From assembly GCA_918807975.1 (NCBI GenBank), contig OU964918.1, positions 37,494,477 through 37,558,476 of the forward strand: DNA of 64,000 nucleotides, written 5' to 3'. A model generated the notes under the pieces. That model searched no databases. It worked only from the letters and a program-made list of their open reading frames with translations, and had not been told where the DNA came from. The position numbers and the translations under genes were made by a program. Below, piece by piece: positions 13,001 to 22,800 of the stretch. The DNA is from Aplidium turbinatum (lineage: Eukaryota > Chordata > Ascidiacea > Aplousobranchia > Polyclinidae). The first letter of the stretch is position 1; each line of letters opens with the position of its first letter.

Positions 13001-13162
13001 TCCTCTTCCACCTCTCCCGCCTCTGGAAATCAAACGTCGTCCCCCATTGCGTTGAAGATGGTGGTAGGGGCGCCAATGATTATTTGGCCTCTGACTTGCT
13101 ACAAGATAAGCTAGAAGGCTGAGCAAGCAACACGTAACAATTAGCCTTATTTCAGTCTTCAT
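905..13162 (-). CDS. FBN: Fibrillin, amino-terminal part (21 exons, runs off left edge)
   Basis: Secreted extracellular-matrix glycoprotein that in other animals assembles into microfibrils and binds latent TGF-beta complexes. The 21 exons sum to 2890 nt (963 codons plus one base) with no in-frame stop, and every donor phase fits the next acceptor. Order: signal peptide and basic Gly/Arg-rich propeptide with RTRR, a furin-type site; the unique N-terminal domain with CCPGW; EGF1-3; hybrid domain 1 ([13 protein letters not shown]); two calcium-binding EGFs; TB1; six EGFs; TB2; three EGFs; hybrid domain 2; one EGF. From memory, vertebrate FBN1-3 have a proline- or glycine-rich stretch and five EGFs between TB1 and TB2. 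Here that stretch is absent and one EGF is extra. Most introns are phase 1, as usual in EGF genes. LTBP is the nearest alternative, but the N-terminal domain and first hybrid domain favour fibrillin. The rest of the gene is outside the window. Confidence 0.93.
1271..1417 (-). CDS. FBN: Fibrillin exon 20: hybrid domain 2, first part
   Basis: 49 codons beginning [16 protein letters not shown] and containing [20 protein letters not shown] Cys pair instead of a triplet, followed by WGS, is what vertebrate hybrid domain 2 shows (CCSSLGAAWGSPC). Its last cysteines lie in the next exon. Phase 1 to phase 1, donor GTTAGT. Confidence 0.91.
1776..1895 (-). CDS. FBN: Fibrillin exon 19: calcium-binding EGF
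   Basis: 40 codons starting [16 protein letters not shown] with PGRYRCVC. Phase 1 to phase 1, donor GTGAGT. Confidence 0.93.
1995..2125. repeat. Dispersed repeat, copy 1 (intronic)
   Basis: The segment with TTTTGCTAGACCTTTGCTTG and GTGATGGTC aligns with 43905-44010 (TTTTTCTAGACCTCTACTA, then GTGATGGTC and AAATA/CAAAC spacing). It is non-coding. The pair is enough to call a repeat but not a family; it could be the 3-prime end of a LINE or SINE. Confidence 0.45.
2163..2276 (-). CDS. FBN: Fibrillin exon 18: calcium-binding EGF
   Basis: 38 codons starting [15 protein letters not shown] with [10 protein letters not shown]. Phase 1 to phase 1, donor GTTAGT. Confidence 0.92.
2671..2832 (-). CDS. 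FBN: Fibrillin exon 17: EGF with amino-terminal linker
   Basis: 54 codons, [16 protein letters not shown] then [18 protein letters not shown]. The acceptor at 2833-2834 follows a pyrimidine-rich tract. Phase 1 to phase 1, donor GTAAGT. Confidence 0.9.
2987..3148 (-). CDS. FBN: Fibrillin exon 16: TB2 domain
   Basis: 54 codons with [13 protein letters not shown], the triplet RADCCCAV and DCEPCPEVG. The spacing is that of a TB domain. Phase 1 to phase 1, donor GTAAGT. Confidence 0.92.
3347..3491 (-). CDS. FBN: Fibrillin exon 15: end of one EGF plus a full EGF
   Basis: Enters in phase 0 with PNGQSC, which completes the previous EGF, then [15 protein letters not shown] and the rest of a second EGF. 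It leaves in phase 1. The donor reads TTAG then GCAAGT, which is a GC-AG intron with an otherwise perfect donor. Confidence 0.88.
3818..3918 (-). CDS. FBN: Fibrillin exon 14: calcium-binding EGF, first part
   Basis: Starts [16 protein letters not shown] and stops after HTGFFLL, before the sixth Cys. The donor GTATGT is in phase 0, unlike the other module-ending introns. The missing PNGQSC is at the start of exon 15, so this intron cuts an EGF module internally. Confidence 0.9.
4097..4222 (-). CDS. FBN: Fibrillin exon 13: calcium-binding EGF
   Basis: 42 codons starting [17 protein letters not shown] with the [11 protein letters not shown] core. Phase 1 to phase 1, donor GTACAG. The intron before it (4223-5063) contains no convincing exon. 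Confidence 0.92.
5064..5192 (-). CDS. FBN: Fibrillin exon 12: calcium-binding EGF
   Basis: 43 codons starting [18 protein letters not shown] with the [11 protein letters not shown] core. Phase 1 to phase 1, donor GTAAGT. Confidence 0.93.
5503..5646 (-). CDS. FBN: Fibrillin exon 11: calcium-binding EGF
   Basis: 48 codons starting [16 protein letters not shown] with the [12 protein letters not shown] core. The first loop is longer than usual. Phase 1 to phase 1, donor GTAAGC. Confidence 0.92.
5830..6000 (-). CDS. FBN: Fibrillin exon 10: EGF
   Basis: 57 codons, [16 protein letters not shown] followed by CANGRCVDQ. It is longer than the other EGF exons and lacks the usual D-I-N-E start, like the first EGF after the proline-rich region in vertebrates. 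Phase 1 to phase 1, donor GTAAAT. Confidence 0.88.
6077..6250 (-). CDS. FBN: Fibrillin exon 9: TB1 domain
   Basis: 58 codons containing [15 protein letters not shown] and [11 protein letters not shown]. The Cys triplet is the hallmark of TGF-beta-binding-protein-like (TB) domains. Phase 1 to phase 1, donor GTGAGT. A proline-rich exon would be expected next in vertebrates; none is seen. Confidence 0.92.
6476..6598 (-). CDS. FBN: Fibrillin exon 8: calcium-binding EGF
   Basis: 41 codons starting [17 protein letters not shown]. It has six Cys and the calcium signature. Phase 1 to phase 1, donor GTAAGT. Confidence 0.93.
7075..7200 (-). CDS. FBN: Fibrillin exon 7: calcium-binding EGF
   Basis: 42 codons starting [18 protein letters not shown]. 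It has the D-x-N-E calcium signature and six Cys, and sits just after hybrid domain 1 as in vertebrates. Phase 1 to phase 1, donor GTAAGT. Confidence 0.93.
7664..7849 (-). CDS. FBN: Fibrillin exon 6: hybrid domain 1
   Basis: 62 codons beginning [16 protein letters not shown] and containing [19 protein letters not shown]. This matches DYRTGPCFTV...CCATVGRAWGHPCEMCP of vertebrate fibrillins, the domain that binds LTBPs. Phase 1 to phase 1, donor GTACAG. Confidence 0.94.
7926..9210 (+). mobile_element. hAT element, internally deleted, in a fibrillin intron
   Basis: The ends are CAGTGGTTCTCAAACT and its complement AGTTTGAGAACCACTG. The perfect 8-bp TSD is CTTTAGAG (7918-7925 and 9211-9218). Around 8450-8720 on the plus strand is a relic of the transposase N-terminus: a SYVQFGFT segment, then [19 protein letters not shown], the BED zinc-finger HxxxxH end, and DADFFKRQ. 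This resembles ZBED/FAM200-type hAT transposases. At 1.3 kb the copy lacks the catalytic core and is non-autonomous. Confidence 0.93.
9293..9388 (-). CDS. FBN: Fibrillin exon 5: EGF3
   Basis: 32 codons with [20 protein letters not shown], matching [20 protein letters not shown] of vertebrate fibrillin. Phase 1 to phase 1, donor GTAAAT. The following intron carries the hAT copy at 7926-9210. Confidence 0.93.
9978..10073 (-). CDS. FBN: Fibrillin exon 4: EGF2
   Basis: 32 codons including [18 protein letters not shown] and GYTGPHCGQ. They are almost superimposable on the CNIRCMNGG...GYIGTHCGQ module of vertebrate fibrillins. Phase 1 to phase 1, donor GTAAGC. Confidence 0.92.
10401..10511 (-). 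CDS. FBN: Fibrillin exon 3: EGF1
   Basis: 37 codons beginning [20 protein letters not shown]. The module is of the non-calcium EGF type and matches the first EGF of vertebrate fibrillins (CGDGFCSRPNMCTC). Phase 1 to phase 1; the donor is GTATAA, a weak but acceptable match to the consensus. Confidence 0.85.
11841..11932 (-). CDS. FBN: Fibrillin exon 2: unique N-terminal domain
   Basis: Encodes [19 protein letters not shown] followed by a further Cys. It lines up with the GPNVCGSR...YCCPGWK segment of vertebrate fibrillins, which takes part in end-to-end assembly. It enters in phase 2 and leaves in phase 1 (donor GTAAGT). Confidence 0.9.
12975..13162 (-). CDS. FBN: Fibrillin exon 1: signal peptide and propeptide
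   Basis: The start ATG is at 13162. The first 23 residues have a charged MKTEIR head, the hydrophobic core [15 protein letters not shown] and an ASQ cleavage-type end. Next comes an Arg/Gly-rich stretch ending GGRTRRM, whose RTRR suits furin-type processing, as in vertebrate profibrillin. The donor is GTATGT in phase 2, matching the phase-2 start of the next exon. Any upstream non-coding exon was not located. Confidence 0.88.
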
Positions 13163-14219
13163 ATTTGCTCAATTTGTAATTGGATATAGTTTTTGAAACG
13201 TGCAAGGATATTGCACAAAGAATAAAACGATTTCCTGCACTTGAAGAAACTTCACTGCAGTCAATCCTTGTAGTTTGTATCCGACAGGGCAAAAGCAGCT
13301 TGCCACTGTTGATTTAAGAACCTAAAGAAACGCTAAGCAACAAACCTGCAACAAAATAGTCCAAGCTCACTATTTTTAAGTTACATGGCTGTCACTATCT
13401 ATTGATACAGGCTCAAGCAATTTTACAGCCCATAGCTTTTAAGTTTTGATCTCTTTAGTTACAACACTGCACTGTAGCAAAGGTTTTAATAAGTACTGGT
13501 CTACAAATAGCAACGCACTTTTTTCGCTGCCGAAACAAGTTGCATTTTACGAAACTCATGCTGTTGCATTGCGTTGTAAGCTTGGGACACACAGAACAAC
13601 TACAGCAAAAAGCACAAGCAGGCAGCCATTTAATTCCTGCTTGTCTACGTAACAATGGCAAGAGCCAACAAGCTGGACAAGTCTTCTTCGGTTCATTCTC
13701 AACTCGCAATCATCCTTTTTACGTTGCATTACATGTACGTTTGCAGATACTAAAACAGTTTGATTTACTGGCTGGATTGATTGAAGAACCGGAGGTTATG
13801 TATCGCATAAAAGGCAGATACAGTACTACGTCTGCAACATAGTGAAACCTATCCATAGTGACTTGTCTGTTCTGCAAAATGAACGGTCAAGGTGCACCGT
13901 AGCAGTTTAGCAAATAAGCACTTTTTTCAAACACACATCTTGGTGCGGTATTTTAACAAACATAGACGTTAAATCAACTGTAAACGCAAAACTCTATTGG
14001 TGGCATGAAGTTAAAAATTCTGCACAGCACTAGCAATGTCCAAGCAAGGCATTCCTCATCGATGACAGTGGAGTGATAAATGACAGTAGCAACTAAAGCA
14101 AATTAGCTTTTGGGTTTGTAAAAACAATTGCTTCAAATCTCTATTAGTCATCTCACTGCTGCTTTTTGCTCTAACGATCAATGGCACAAAAACTGAATGA
14201 ATTTATTTGACAACGGAAT
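13163..14219. other. Upstream flank of fibrillin, nothing recognised
   Basis: This stretch should hold the fibrillin promoter and 5-prime UTR. I see no convincing TATA box, non-coding exon or conserved gene. Short open frames on both strands overlap each other and have no recognisable product. Confidence 0.5.
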
Positions 14220-14227
14220 GCAGGAGA

Positions 14228-14466
14228 CAGGCCCGGATTTAGGGTGGGAGCAGAGGGGGCAGGTGCCCCGGGCCCCCGACTTTTGAAGGGCCCCCCTACG
14301 TGGAAAAAATGTGATTTTGTGTTACTTTTTCTTCCTTTCAGTCTTTGAAGTTTCTGCAAAATGCTGTGCAGTGCTGGATTGATGCTAATGAGGGGCGAAA
14401 ATTTTTTTGCAGGGGGCCCCCCGATCTAAAAGTGCCCCGGGCCCCCATCAGCTAAATCCGGCCCTG
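14228..14466. mobile_element. hAT-type MITE, 239 bp, copy 1
   Basis: The ends are CAGGCCCGGATTTA and TAAATCCGGCCCTG, with perfect 8-bp TSD GCAGGAGA (14220-14227 and 14467-14474). The inside is rich in G and C runs and non-coding. A second copy sits at 62300-62594 with the same ends and internal words (GTGCCCCGG, CTACGTGGAAAAAATG). The TSD length and CAG...CTG-type ends suit hAT. Confidence 0.9.
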
Positions 14467-14474
14467 GCAGGAGA

Positions 14475-17085
14475 TAGGCATACACACTACACAGGGCCGT
14501 AGCTAGCTAGGGGTCAGGAGAAAAGTCTCACGATTTTTCGCCTCTTGATTTGATGTCCTTCTTAACCTAACGATACTGTTATAGTCTTGAAGATACAGAC
14601 TATTGTAGGAGAAATTCTAATCATGTCACCAATAAAATATCTTTAGCAGCTCCGCTCTTTCTAATTGGAACAAATGTGTATGCTGAAATGAAGCAAATTT
14701 ATTATAGATTTCCCGATTATTCCATGAGCCAGTGCTAGTGGCAAAAGTTTCAACTTTATCTCAAAATAGCAATCAAATATTTGTGGCAAATGCAGCTTTT
14801 AGTGAAACTACGTCCTGTTTGTAAGGTCTCTTCATTTTAACTATATTTTAGACAACTTTTGGGTTCTTCTTACGTACCTGGTTACATAAAATGTCGCAAT
14901 CTACAATTTAAAAATAAAGAAAGGGATGGGGAGCATGTGCGTATACCAGTTGACTTTAATGACAGCGCTAAAAACATTTACCTACTTCTACATTTGCAAC
15001 GAGGGTTGAACCTGCTTAAACTTTGGTTTCAAAACAAACATTTTCGGAACCTCCTTTCTCTTCCGGTGGATTTTCAGGCAACAAATCTGCATCAAGTTTC
15101 AAAGAAGCCAAACAATCCAATGATTATGACGGACTTAGATAATTCACTTGAAAAAATACTGCTAAACTTTATTGGTTTGCAATAATTGCCAAGCACGAAA
15201 ATTTAAACGCTGATATCTAGCAATTTCTATTCTCATTAAAAAGCGTTCGGGAAACTTATTATTAAAAACTGCACAAGCAACTTATAAGCTAAGAGTTTGT
15301 CACTTTCACGATCACTCATCACATGCGATATTAAACCACTCAAACCATTGCTGCAGAAGAAGGAAAGACCTGTACGGGTAGCCCATACATTGTTTTAAAA
15401 CACTGCACAATCTGAATTAGTAAAAATTGTTGGCAATAATGTTTGCTGTGAAAAAAACATCCCAAACAAGCTGTTAGAAGTTCATGCGATTGTTTTTTAG
15501 CAAGAAACTTAATGACATGCTTGATTGGCTTGATTGGTAGACACGAAGACGAGGCACGTCGTCTAACCACTAACTCACATAAAATAAAAATCACCCTACT
15601 TTTTAAGAGCTTGCCTTGTTGCTTTCAATTATTTCACTGTATAAGCTTACACTACTCAAAAACCTTTCTGGTGGTACGGTACAATTTGTCACACCAATAA
15701 TTTTTGGATAAAAAAACTATGGATCTTATCCTTTCTACGTTGCTGTTACTGCTCACTTAAACTCTATGATGAGTTTAATACATCCCTATGTAAGACTCTT
15801 CTCTACGTAAGAGTAAGAATTTATTCCTAGTTATCCCTAGAGTAAGAGTTATCCCTATGTAAGAGTTTAATACATCCCTATGTAAGTCAATCCTATAACT
15901 GCTGCTGTCCTTTCCTGTTCACTGTCATCTTCGGATAAACGCACGCTGCACAACAGCTGCATTCAAAAATAAATAAAGGATATCTTGAAGCACGGTCTTT
16001 TTGAAGGCTGTAAAAGCTCACCTGGTGACAGTTAAGGAGAAGGATACGATTTTTATGTGTGTGGTTTCATTTGTCTTTTTTCAACGTAGTTAAAAAAAAG
16101 GTGGATTTGTCAGCCAGGAAACCAGATAAAGATGGAATGTGGCCAAGAGAGAAAGTCGGTGCGATCTTTTGAAAAGAAAAAGATGAATTGCAATCGACAG
16201 GAAATACAAAGTCTCAAGTCAGTGATTTTGCACCTCAAGCGACTAACAAAGAAATATTAAAAACAGCGTGAAAAACGACCAACACGGTCAATCTTTTCAA
16301 CATCCGTTTATTATTATGGCAGATTTATTTGAGTTGTGTTCGAATTTATAGGTTATCTCAAAAATGCTGGAATTAATGAAGGAAGTGTAATGGAAAATTT
16401 GCGTGTCATTTCAAAACTTTCTAACCTTTATCTAATGAATGCTACGGTTGCTACCACGTTCTTGCAAAAACATCAATTTATGCAGCAACAAAACATTTTC
16501 ATACTAAAGTAATCTGGTATGCGCTAGAGCCTAGCTGACAAGACAAGATGCAGAAACCATGCAAAACCACTAAAAAATGAATTATTGGAATCCTACTGTG
16601 GTATCGAAAACCATAATTTGAAACTTAATTTCAATTTCAAACCAAATCTTATAACGCTAACTTCAACAGAAATCTAGTTTTTCATGAAATGATTTTGAAT
16701 AAATATATACAAAGTGTAGGCTACGTTGCAAAAAAAAAACAGCATTGGGCGACAAACTACACAAAATTATCCTGTTTTAGTCGTTTTTGTGTAGTTTAAA
16801 GCGCAAAATAACTGTGTCGAAAAATTAATCAAACGATTTGCTTTTTCAGATTTCAACTTTTACATTGTCTATTTTTTTTGGAATTTATGCTTCGTTGAAA
16901 CTCTGGTGGCCCCCAAGTTTTTATTCAGATCTCCTCTTGATTCAGTGCACCGCGTAGGTCGTACAATTAGCTACGCTTTCTGGGGATTAAAGATATTTTA
17001 AAATTGTCACTCTAACAATTTCCATTCCTGTTAGCAGTGAAACTAAACAAGTGAAATTGCATTCTTTGCTAGTATGGCGCTATCC
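14475..17085. other. Intergenic, no gene recognised
   Basis: AT-rich intergenic DNA. A 108-codon frame at 14859-15185 on the plus strand has no recognisable domain. Around 15770-15890 the words ATCCCTATGTAAGA and TTAATACATCCC recur as a small, imperfect local duplication. Confidence 0.5.
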
Positions 17086-17167
17086 AGACAACAAAATTTG
17101 TCATTTTTACATTGATTCAAAGTCTGCAGACGTTGAGTCAATGTAAAAATGACGGATTTTGCTGTCT
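17086..17167. repeat. Palindromic element centred on CTGCAG
   Basis: An inverted repeat of about 80 bp: ACATTGATTCAAAGTCTGCA mirrors the following GACGTTGAGTCAATGT, with matching ATTTTTAC tips. Related half- or full-palindromes occur near 1687-1715, 23226-23272 and 28610-28665. Non-coding and MITE-like; the ends are not defined. Confidence 0.6.
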
Positions 17168-18482
17168 GCAAAAGAATGAATTGTCTTGTCCTACGAATAG
17201 TTTCAGACAATTCCAAAGCAACAAAGAACAATATCATGCCTCACACAAAGAAGATTTTCATGGTGATTTTTGTGACTTTAAAACGTACTTCGAAAGAAAC
17301 AGAGCGTGGAAGTGTCTCGATATGACGTAGGCAATAAAATAAACCTTGACGCGAGTCAGCCGTCTTTTTCTTTTCATTTTAGGTAAATTTTTGTTTTGTT
17401 TATTTATGCTGTCTGACCATGAAACTATGATGATTTGAAGCCGGTATTCAACGTCTCATAATATTAAATTGACGTAAAGAAGTAGACTTTTTTGATAATG
17501 TCTGCTTGTGCAACTTTCGTCTTCCTCGCCTTAAACGTGAAGATTAGACCGTGATGAGACGGGTTGATGGTCGACCACTTAACTTTTATTGTAGCTTGTC
17601 TTTGTCTCATAACTTGCCTTTTTCTGCCCTTTCCCGAGACCGAACTCTTCACCATTTTGAATATCAAATTATTAAATAAGTTAAGCCGAAACGTTTCACT
17701 GTTAAAACTATTTGTACATAGCCTATTATTGTAAAATATATTGTTATAATGCTCAACCCTGTTGTATTGTTGTGTTTTGCCAGTCTTTGGTACAAGAAAG
17801 CAAACTTTCTCCCGAAACTAAATTATAAAATACCTTTTAACACTAACACTAGTACTAATAACACCCATTGACTAAAGTTAAGGATATTTGGGTCCTTTCC
17901 ACAACTGAAATACCTGCAACCGCAAATTTGCTGGAGAGGGTTGGTAGTTGCATTGCATCAAAAACCTGCTCTAACAACAAACGTCGAAACTTTTTGCTTG
18001 CTGGCGTATGCACAGTGTAGTGACTACAATTTTTTATCATGGAAACAAACCCAGCTGAAGTGAGAGAGAGAGGCACTGGCGTATTTTTAGTATAAAATAT
18101 TAGCAAAAGTGACAGTCAACTTTTGTATTGTATTGTTTAGAGGGGCGGTTTTAGTGAAGTTTCAAAAACTCTCCCAGTCCCAAGGTGTCCTTACCTTCTC
18201 TTGCAGTATGTACAAGGCATATTTCTGCTCATACCTCCATAACCCCGGGACAAGTTAAATGAATCATTAACTAACTGAGTTAGCAAGGAATTTACTTCGA
18301 AATATTGTATTATTTTGTCAGTTTTTCTGGAGTACATAAAAATCTTTCTACTCCTTATATCCACTGCTAAAAACACGCTGGTCCTATGCTCCACCAGTTA
18401 TGTTTATGCAAAATAATGCATAATGTTATGTTTTCATGGTTTTCGGAGTCACATGACAAAATGTTCCTTGGATCCTTTACTG
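17168..18482. other. Intergenic, no gene recognised
   Basis: AT-rich, with short open frames on both strands (for example 17855-18106 and 18191-18394 on the minus strand) that carry no recognisable motif. Confidence 0.5.
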
Positions 18483-18483
18483 C

Positions 18484-18600
18484 AGGGGTGGGCAACACGT
18501 CGATCGCGATCGATCGCCAAGCCTCAACGTCCATCGCGTGGGATTTATGTTGGCTTGACAGAGTTCCTAAAAAGCGTGTCTTTTAATCAATAGACCAATT
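18484..18600. mobile_element. Solo end of a hAT element
   Basis: CAGGGGTGGGCAACACGTCG followed by GATCGCGATCG is the typical terminus of a hAT group. No matching opposite end was found nearby, so this looks like a truncated copy. The right limit is arbitrary. Confidence 0.45.
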
Positions 18601-18699
18601 AATCAATTTGCTTATGTTAAAAGAAGAGGATAGTTACTTTTTTAAGATTTGTTTACGTGCATTTAATGCCGCTTAATCTTTTCTACTAAAATAACTTGT

Positions 18700-18930
18700 T
18701 GTCGTGTGAGCCTCTGGGGCCGAGGGTTTATCCTTTTACCACCCCAGATTCACGATGTTCCCGGACTATATGTTGGAAGGCTACTAAAGAACAGCCAGTT
18801 TTGGTTTCATCCTCCATGAAACGCAGACTTTCCACTCCATTAGGTGGCTTGAAGGTGGTACAATTGTTGGTGATGTGGTCTGCGGTCTGTTCCTCAGCAC
18901 CACATTCACTAAAAGAGGAAGCCATTAACT
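18700..18930 (-). mobile_element. LINE 3-prime fragment (same family as 48470-58757)
   Basis: On the minus strand: SECGAEEQTADHITNNC, then FKPPNGVESLRFMEDETK, then VREHRESGVVKG and stop. This is the last part of a LINE polyprotein (after the reverse transcriptase) and its short 3-prime tail ending CTCACACGAC. The same protein end is present at 49480-49606, and the same tail at 58650-58745. The copy is 5-prime truncated. Confidence 0.8.
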
Positions 18931-18959
18931 GAATAATTAACTGAAACATGAATATAGCC

Positions 18960-19300
18960 TACTTATCAGTGCTGACGATGGTCTGAGGCTAGTATTAGGC
19001 ACCCCTTGAGAGAATCGTCTCACCAACCATGCGATCCTCGATCGTGCTAGATTGCCCAGTATAGAAGCCACCATATTGTAACACTGCTTCCGCTGGACAG
19101 GATATGTCGTGTGGATGGACCCAACGAATTTTTCTCGAGTAATACTCCTTGAGAAACTGGAGACAAGAAAAAGACCCTTTGAAAGACTATAACTTGATGT
19201 AAAAATCAGCTAAAAGTATCCTTAAACCAAATTAACATTGATCTGGAATCGTGACAACAACTTGCCAGTGACAGATCAATCTGAAAGAAGAATACTAGGG
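18960..19300 (+). mobile_element. Second LINE family, C-terminal fragment
   Basis: The plus-strand reading FRWTGYVVWMDPTNFSR, then LLEKLETRKRPFERL, then KSILKPN is the usual LRWTGHVVRMD...GKRP...LKASLK tail of LINE reverse-transcriptase proteins. Stops and frame changes break it. It is short and undatable, and lies beside the oppositely oriented LINE fragment at 18700-18930. Confidence 0.65.
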
Positions 19301-19664
19301 ATGGCATAGGCATAATACTAGGGACGGAATTTAAAAAAATATATATAGGAAACAAAAGGCTCAGGACAAACAAAACATGAGAAAAGAGAGAGAAAAAAAC
19401 TTTTATTTCGTCTGTTAATCTAGATACCACAACAGACAGGAAGCAGCGAAAGAAGAAAGACTATATCAGTCATGAAGTCAGCTGCTTCCCTGTTCTTTAT
19501 GTGACAAATGTCAAGCATCGGAAAATTACCTTTTAGTTATTTTTCAAGTTTTTCTTTTGTTACTTTGCCGTTCACTAGCCTGCATGTTTACCCCAGCAAT
19601 AAAAAATAAAATTGAAAAGAAATTAAGAAAAGCTTTCGTAGAGAGTTTGCATTTTTGAACTATA

Positions 19665-19803
19665 GACAAGCAAAACAAAGTAACCTTAGCGGGTTTAACC
19701 AACGGTTTAACATCATGTATTAGGCTACATACAAAACAAAATATATTTTTGTTTTGTATGTAATACATTGTGTTAAACCCACAAAGGTTACTTTGTTTTG
19801 CTA
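19665..19803. repeat. Hairpin element of about 140 bp
   Basis: The left arm AAGCAAAACAAAGTAACCTT and right arm AAGGTTACTTTGTTTTGCT are inverted copies. The inner segments GGTTTAAC/GTTAAACC and ATACAAAACAAAATA/TTTTGTTTTGTAT also pair. MITE-like, with no TSD determined. Confidence 0.65.
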
Positions 19804-19804
19804 T

Positions 19805-22800
19805 CAATGGTTCAAAAATTTAAAGAAATAACATGTTTCCTGAACTTTTTACTTTGAGAGTCAACAACGGCGTTTTCACAAATGAACGTGATGTCAGAGA
19901 GAAGTCTCAGAAAAAAAGCTAAAAAACCTACGTTCTCCATCCTCCATACAGTGTAGACTTTTGTCCACATCTTTTCCACCATAGACTGAACCTCCAAAAC
20001 CACATCCGACAGCTTAAACACAAAACTAATGCTCGGACACGAGCTAGAGCCAATGACGACGGCTGACGATGGTAAATGTGTAACAAATGTAAATCCATTT
20101 AGAGTAAATGTGTCACAGGAAAAAAGTTGCTTAGTGACTTTCTCACTGTCACAATCAATATGGGTAGTCCAGCGATAGGCTACATTTTTGTTTTAGAATA
20201 GGTGAACTATTTGTATTGCGTAATTTTGTTGTGGTGTTTCGTCGATTACTGATCACTAGTCCCTTTACTTTTAGTTCCGCAATCTGTTATTGTAAAATCG
20301 GCTTCAAGAAAGTTTCTGTGTATGTGTCATTTTTGAAAGGTCTTTGACTTGTTGACCAGAAGAATGAATTCTTGTGATGTAATCTTACCCTATTTTCTGG
20401 AAGCTTCTGGCCCAAGCAAACCTGTTAGAAATAGCCGCGTCATTTGCCTTTTATCATTATTAGAGTTGTTATTAGAGTTGTGTATTATGAGGATTAGAAG
20501 TTGTAGTGAAAAGTGAATTGAAAACGATTGTAGAGTTCCAGCCAATATTGAATAGATTGCAAAAGTGGAAGTTATTGGCAATTGTAAAGTAGCTGTTGCA
20601 AGTAATAATGTATATTTATTTTGAAATCGACGAAAACGTTTGCTGTGCAGAATTTGATTTCTTTATGTGCTAGAAGCGGGGCTAGAAGTGGTAAACCATT
20701 CGTCAGTTTAAGGATTTTCATCTATCATCTTACAAGTAGAACTATTGGACCATTTATCTGACTGTTTATGAATGTTTGATATCCCAATAAACTACGTCAC
20801 CAATTTTTCCAAAGTCTCTTTGCATGTAAGAACTAGAAAGAATTGTGATAATCACCAACCGGTCGATCTCTAGTCATCCAGAAATTTTCTCTGCTACATC
20901 GAATACTAAATTCCTTATTGGCGATTGAAAATTTACTCTGCTTAGCGCTTTGCTCCAGTTTATTCCCAGTTTGCTTACTTCAATACAATCTGTGGCAACC
21001 ATATTTAAAACCTTTGAAAAGCTGCATTGATGAAATTATGCAACAATATTCATCGGCTTAGTTGGTAATATTGCAGCTTTTCACATGAAAATAGTGTGCC
21101 GCTCTTCGTATAACTTATTTGTAGTTGTACCAGTCTTCTTAGGTTAGCACAGGAAACCCAACATTTGCAAAAGAGACATGATCAAAATCTACCTAAGGAT
21201 TGTGTCTGACTCATATTGTTTTGAATACCCACATCATTTGTGATCAGCAATTATGAACGCTGATACATTTTTGCGGTTTTTTTCTTTGTTTTACTTGCAT
21301 TGTTGAAAATCCGAGAATTGTCTGCATAAAAGCTAAAATATTAGCCAGTCGCCGGGGGACCCATTAGATCTACCATTTTGAGTCATAAGTATTACATGCT
21401 AGATTAAACGTTGTTTTTTTTGGTTGCATAAGCAATCTCCATTTTTTAACACAGCAATAAATCATGAGGAGATGATATAAGAGTAAATAGTGATGTTTTG
21501 TAGAAAAGATCTGCAATTTTAGATCTCGGCGTGCCACGCTACTGATAATGGAACCGTTTTCGGTCGACTGAAACTGGTGAGTTGAATTAAAAACCGTGTG
21601 TACGAGTTTATTTCACACTAATTCATAATCGTTTGGCATGTAAGGTACGTGCGATCATACACGAGTAGGCTACGTGAGATTTTCAAGCTTAAGCAGACGA
21701 GTTGTCGTCATTATTGAGTGATAATTCACGCAATCATTTATTTTCGATATTGTTTATACTACTGTAGGCTATAGCAATATAGCAAAACCTGTGAACAAAA
21801 TTTATCACCACTGGTCGTTGTCTGGTTGCATGCTTGCTTGGAAGATTGGGCAGCCTACTTAAAATGTTAGCTTGCATATGGTTGATGAAATTACACCTGG
21901 AGACTGGAGTTAGAGCCTGATTAAGCATGCGTTAGCAAGACAAGCATGTGTTTGAGAATGAAAATCAATGGGGCATCATATCGTAGCTCTTTGAGATCAG
22001 GGTCACTGAGCCTATAGGTCACTTTGCGGTGCGCGGACGTGATTAATATTAAGATGAACACTCGAATAAACATTGAATATTATTTATACAGTACTCATTA
22101 ATAGTTATGATCTTTTTAAAATTTTATCTCATTTTTCTTTTATTTGTTAATTAAGATTTTGAAGGCTAATCAAATTTTGCAAGCGTTTTGCCTGTAGAAC
22201 TTCTTAAGGTCATAGTCTTTCTTCGTTTGTTGTCAATAACAGGTTTTTGCTATTGTAGGCCTAAAACAAATAAATGTGCAAGATTAAAACTTTTACCATA
22301 GCATCCTTATTTCACTCTGCCATTTGGTTTAATCTGGTATTGATTAGGTAACATTAGGTAACCATATGATCAATAAACGAAAGCAAGCTAAGCAGTTTTG
22401 TGTCAGCCGGCTAAGAACGAAGCAAAAATAAACAAGTTAAAAAATCAGAAAGTTAATCCAAACAGCAAAATCCTTTTTACGTTGATATAACGTTTGCTCT
22501 TTGGGAGATTCTTTACTTCATTAAATCGGCATCTGCCATTACGTTGGTTTCAAAAAACGCTGTCGTTTTTTTGTTGGGGTAATCGATCGCCCGAGAAACC
22601 AACCACTCAATCGAAAGAACCAAGTCCCTGTCGAACCGTCTATGATCAAGCTTTCGCTTTCTAAATTCGATCTTCAGTTTACAAGTTCACAGCACTGAAA
22701 AGAACCGAAGTTCGAAATAGTTGGCCTCTGTCTGCAGATGATACGTAATGCTTTTTCTATTTGCAACATTTTAAAAAATATGTAAACTCAGCTTCGCCCC

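Noticed and set aside
14859-15185. 108-codon plus-strand frame starting MGSSYVPGYIKC
   Set aside because: No domain, no splice or promoter context, and composition like the surrounding AT-rich DNA. Not supported as a gene.
16090-16260. Stretch with an acceptor-like TTTTTTCAACGTAG and charged reading VDLSARKPDKDGMWP
   Set aside because: A stop interrupts it, no partner exon or donor could be found, and no homology is recognised.
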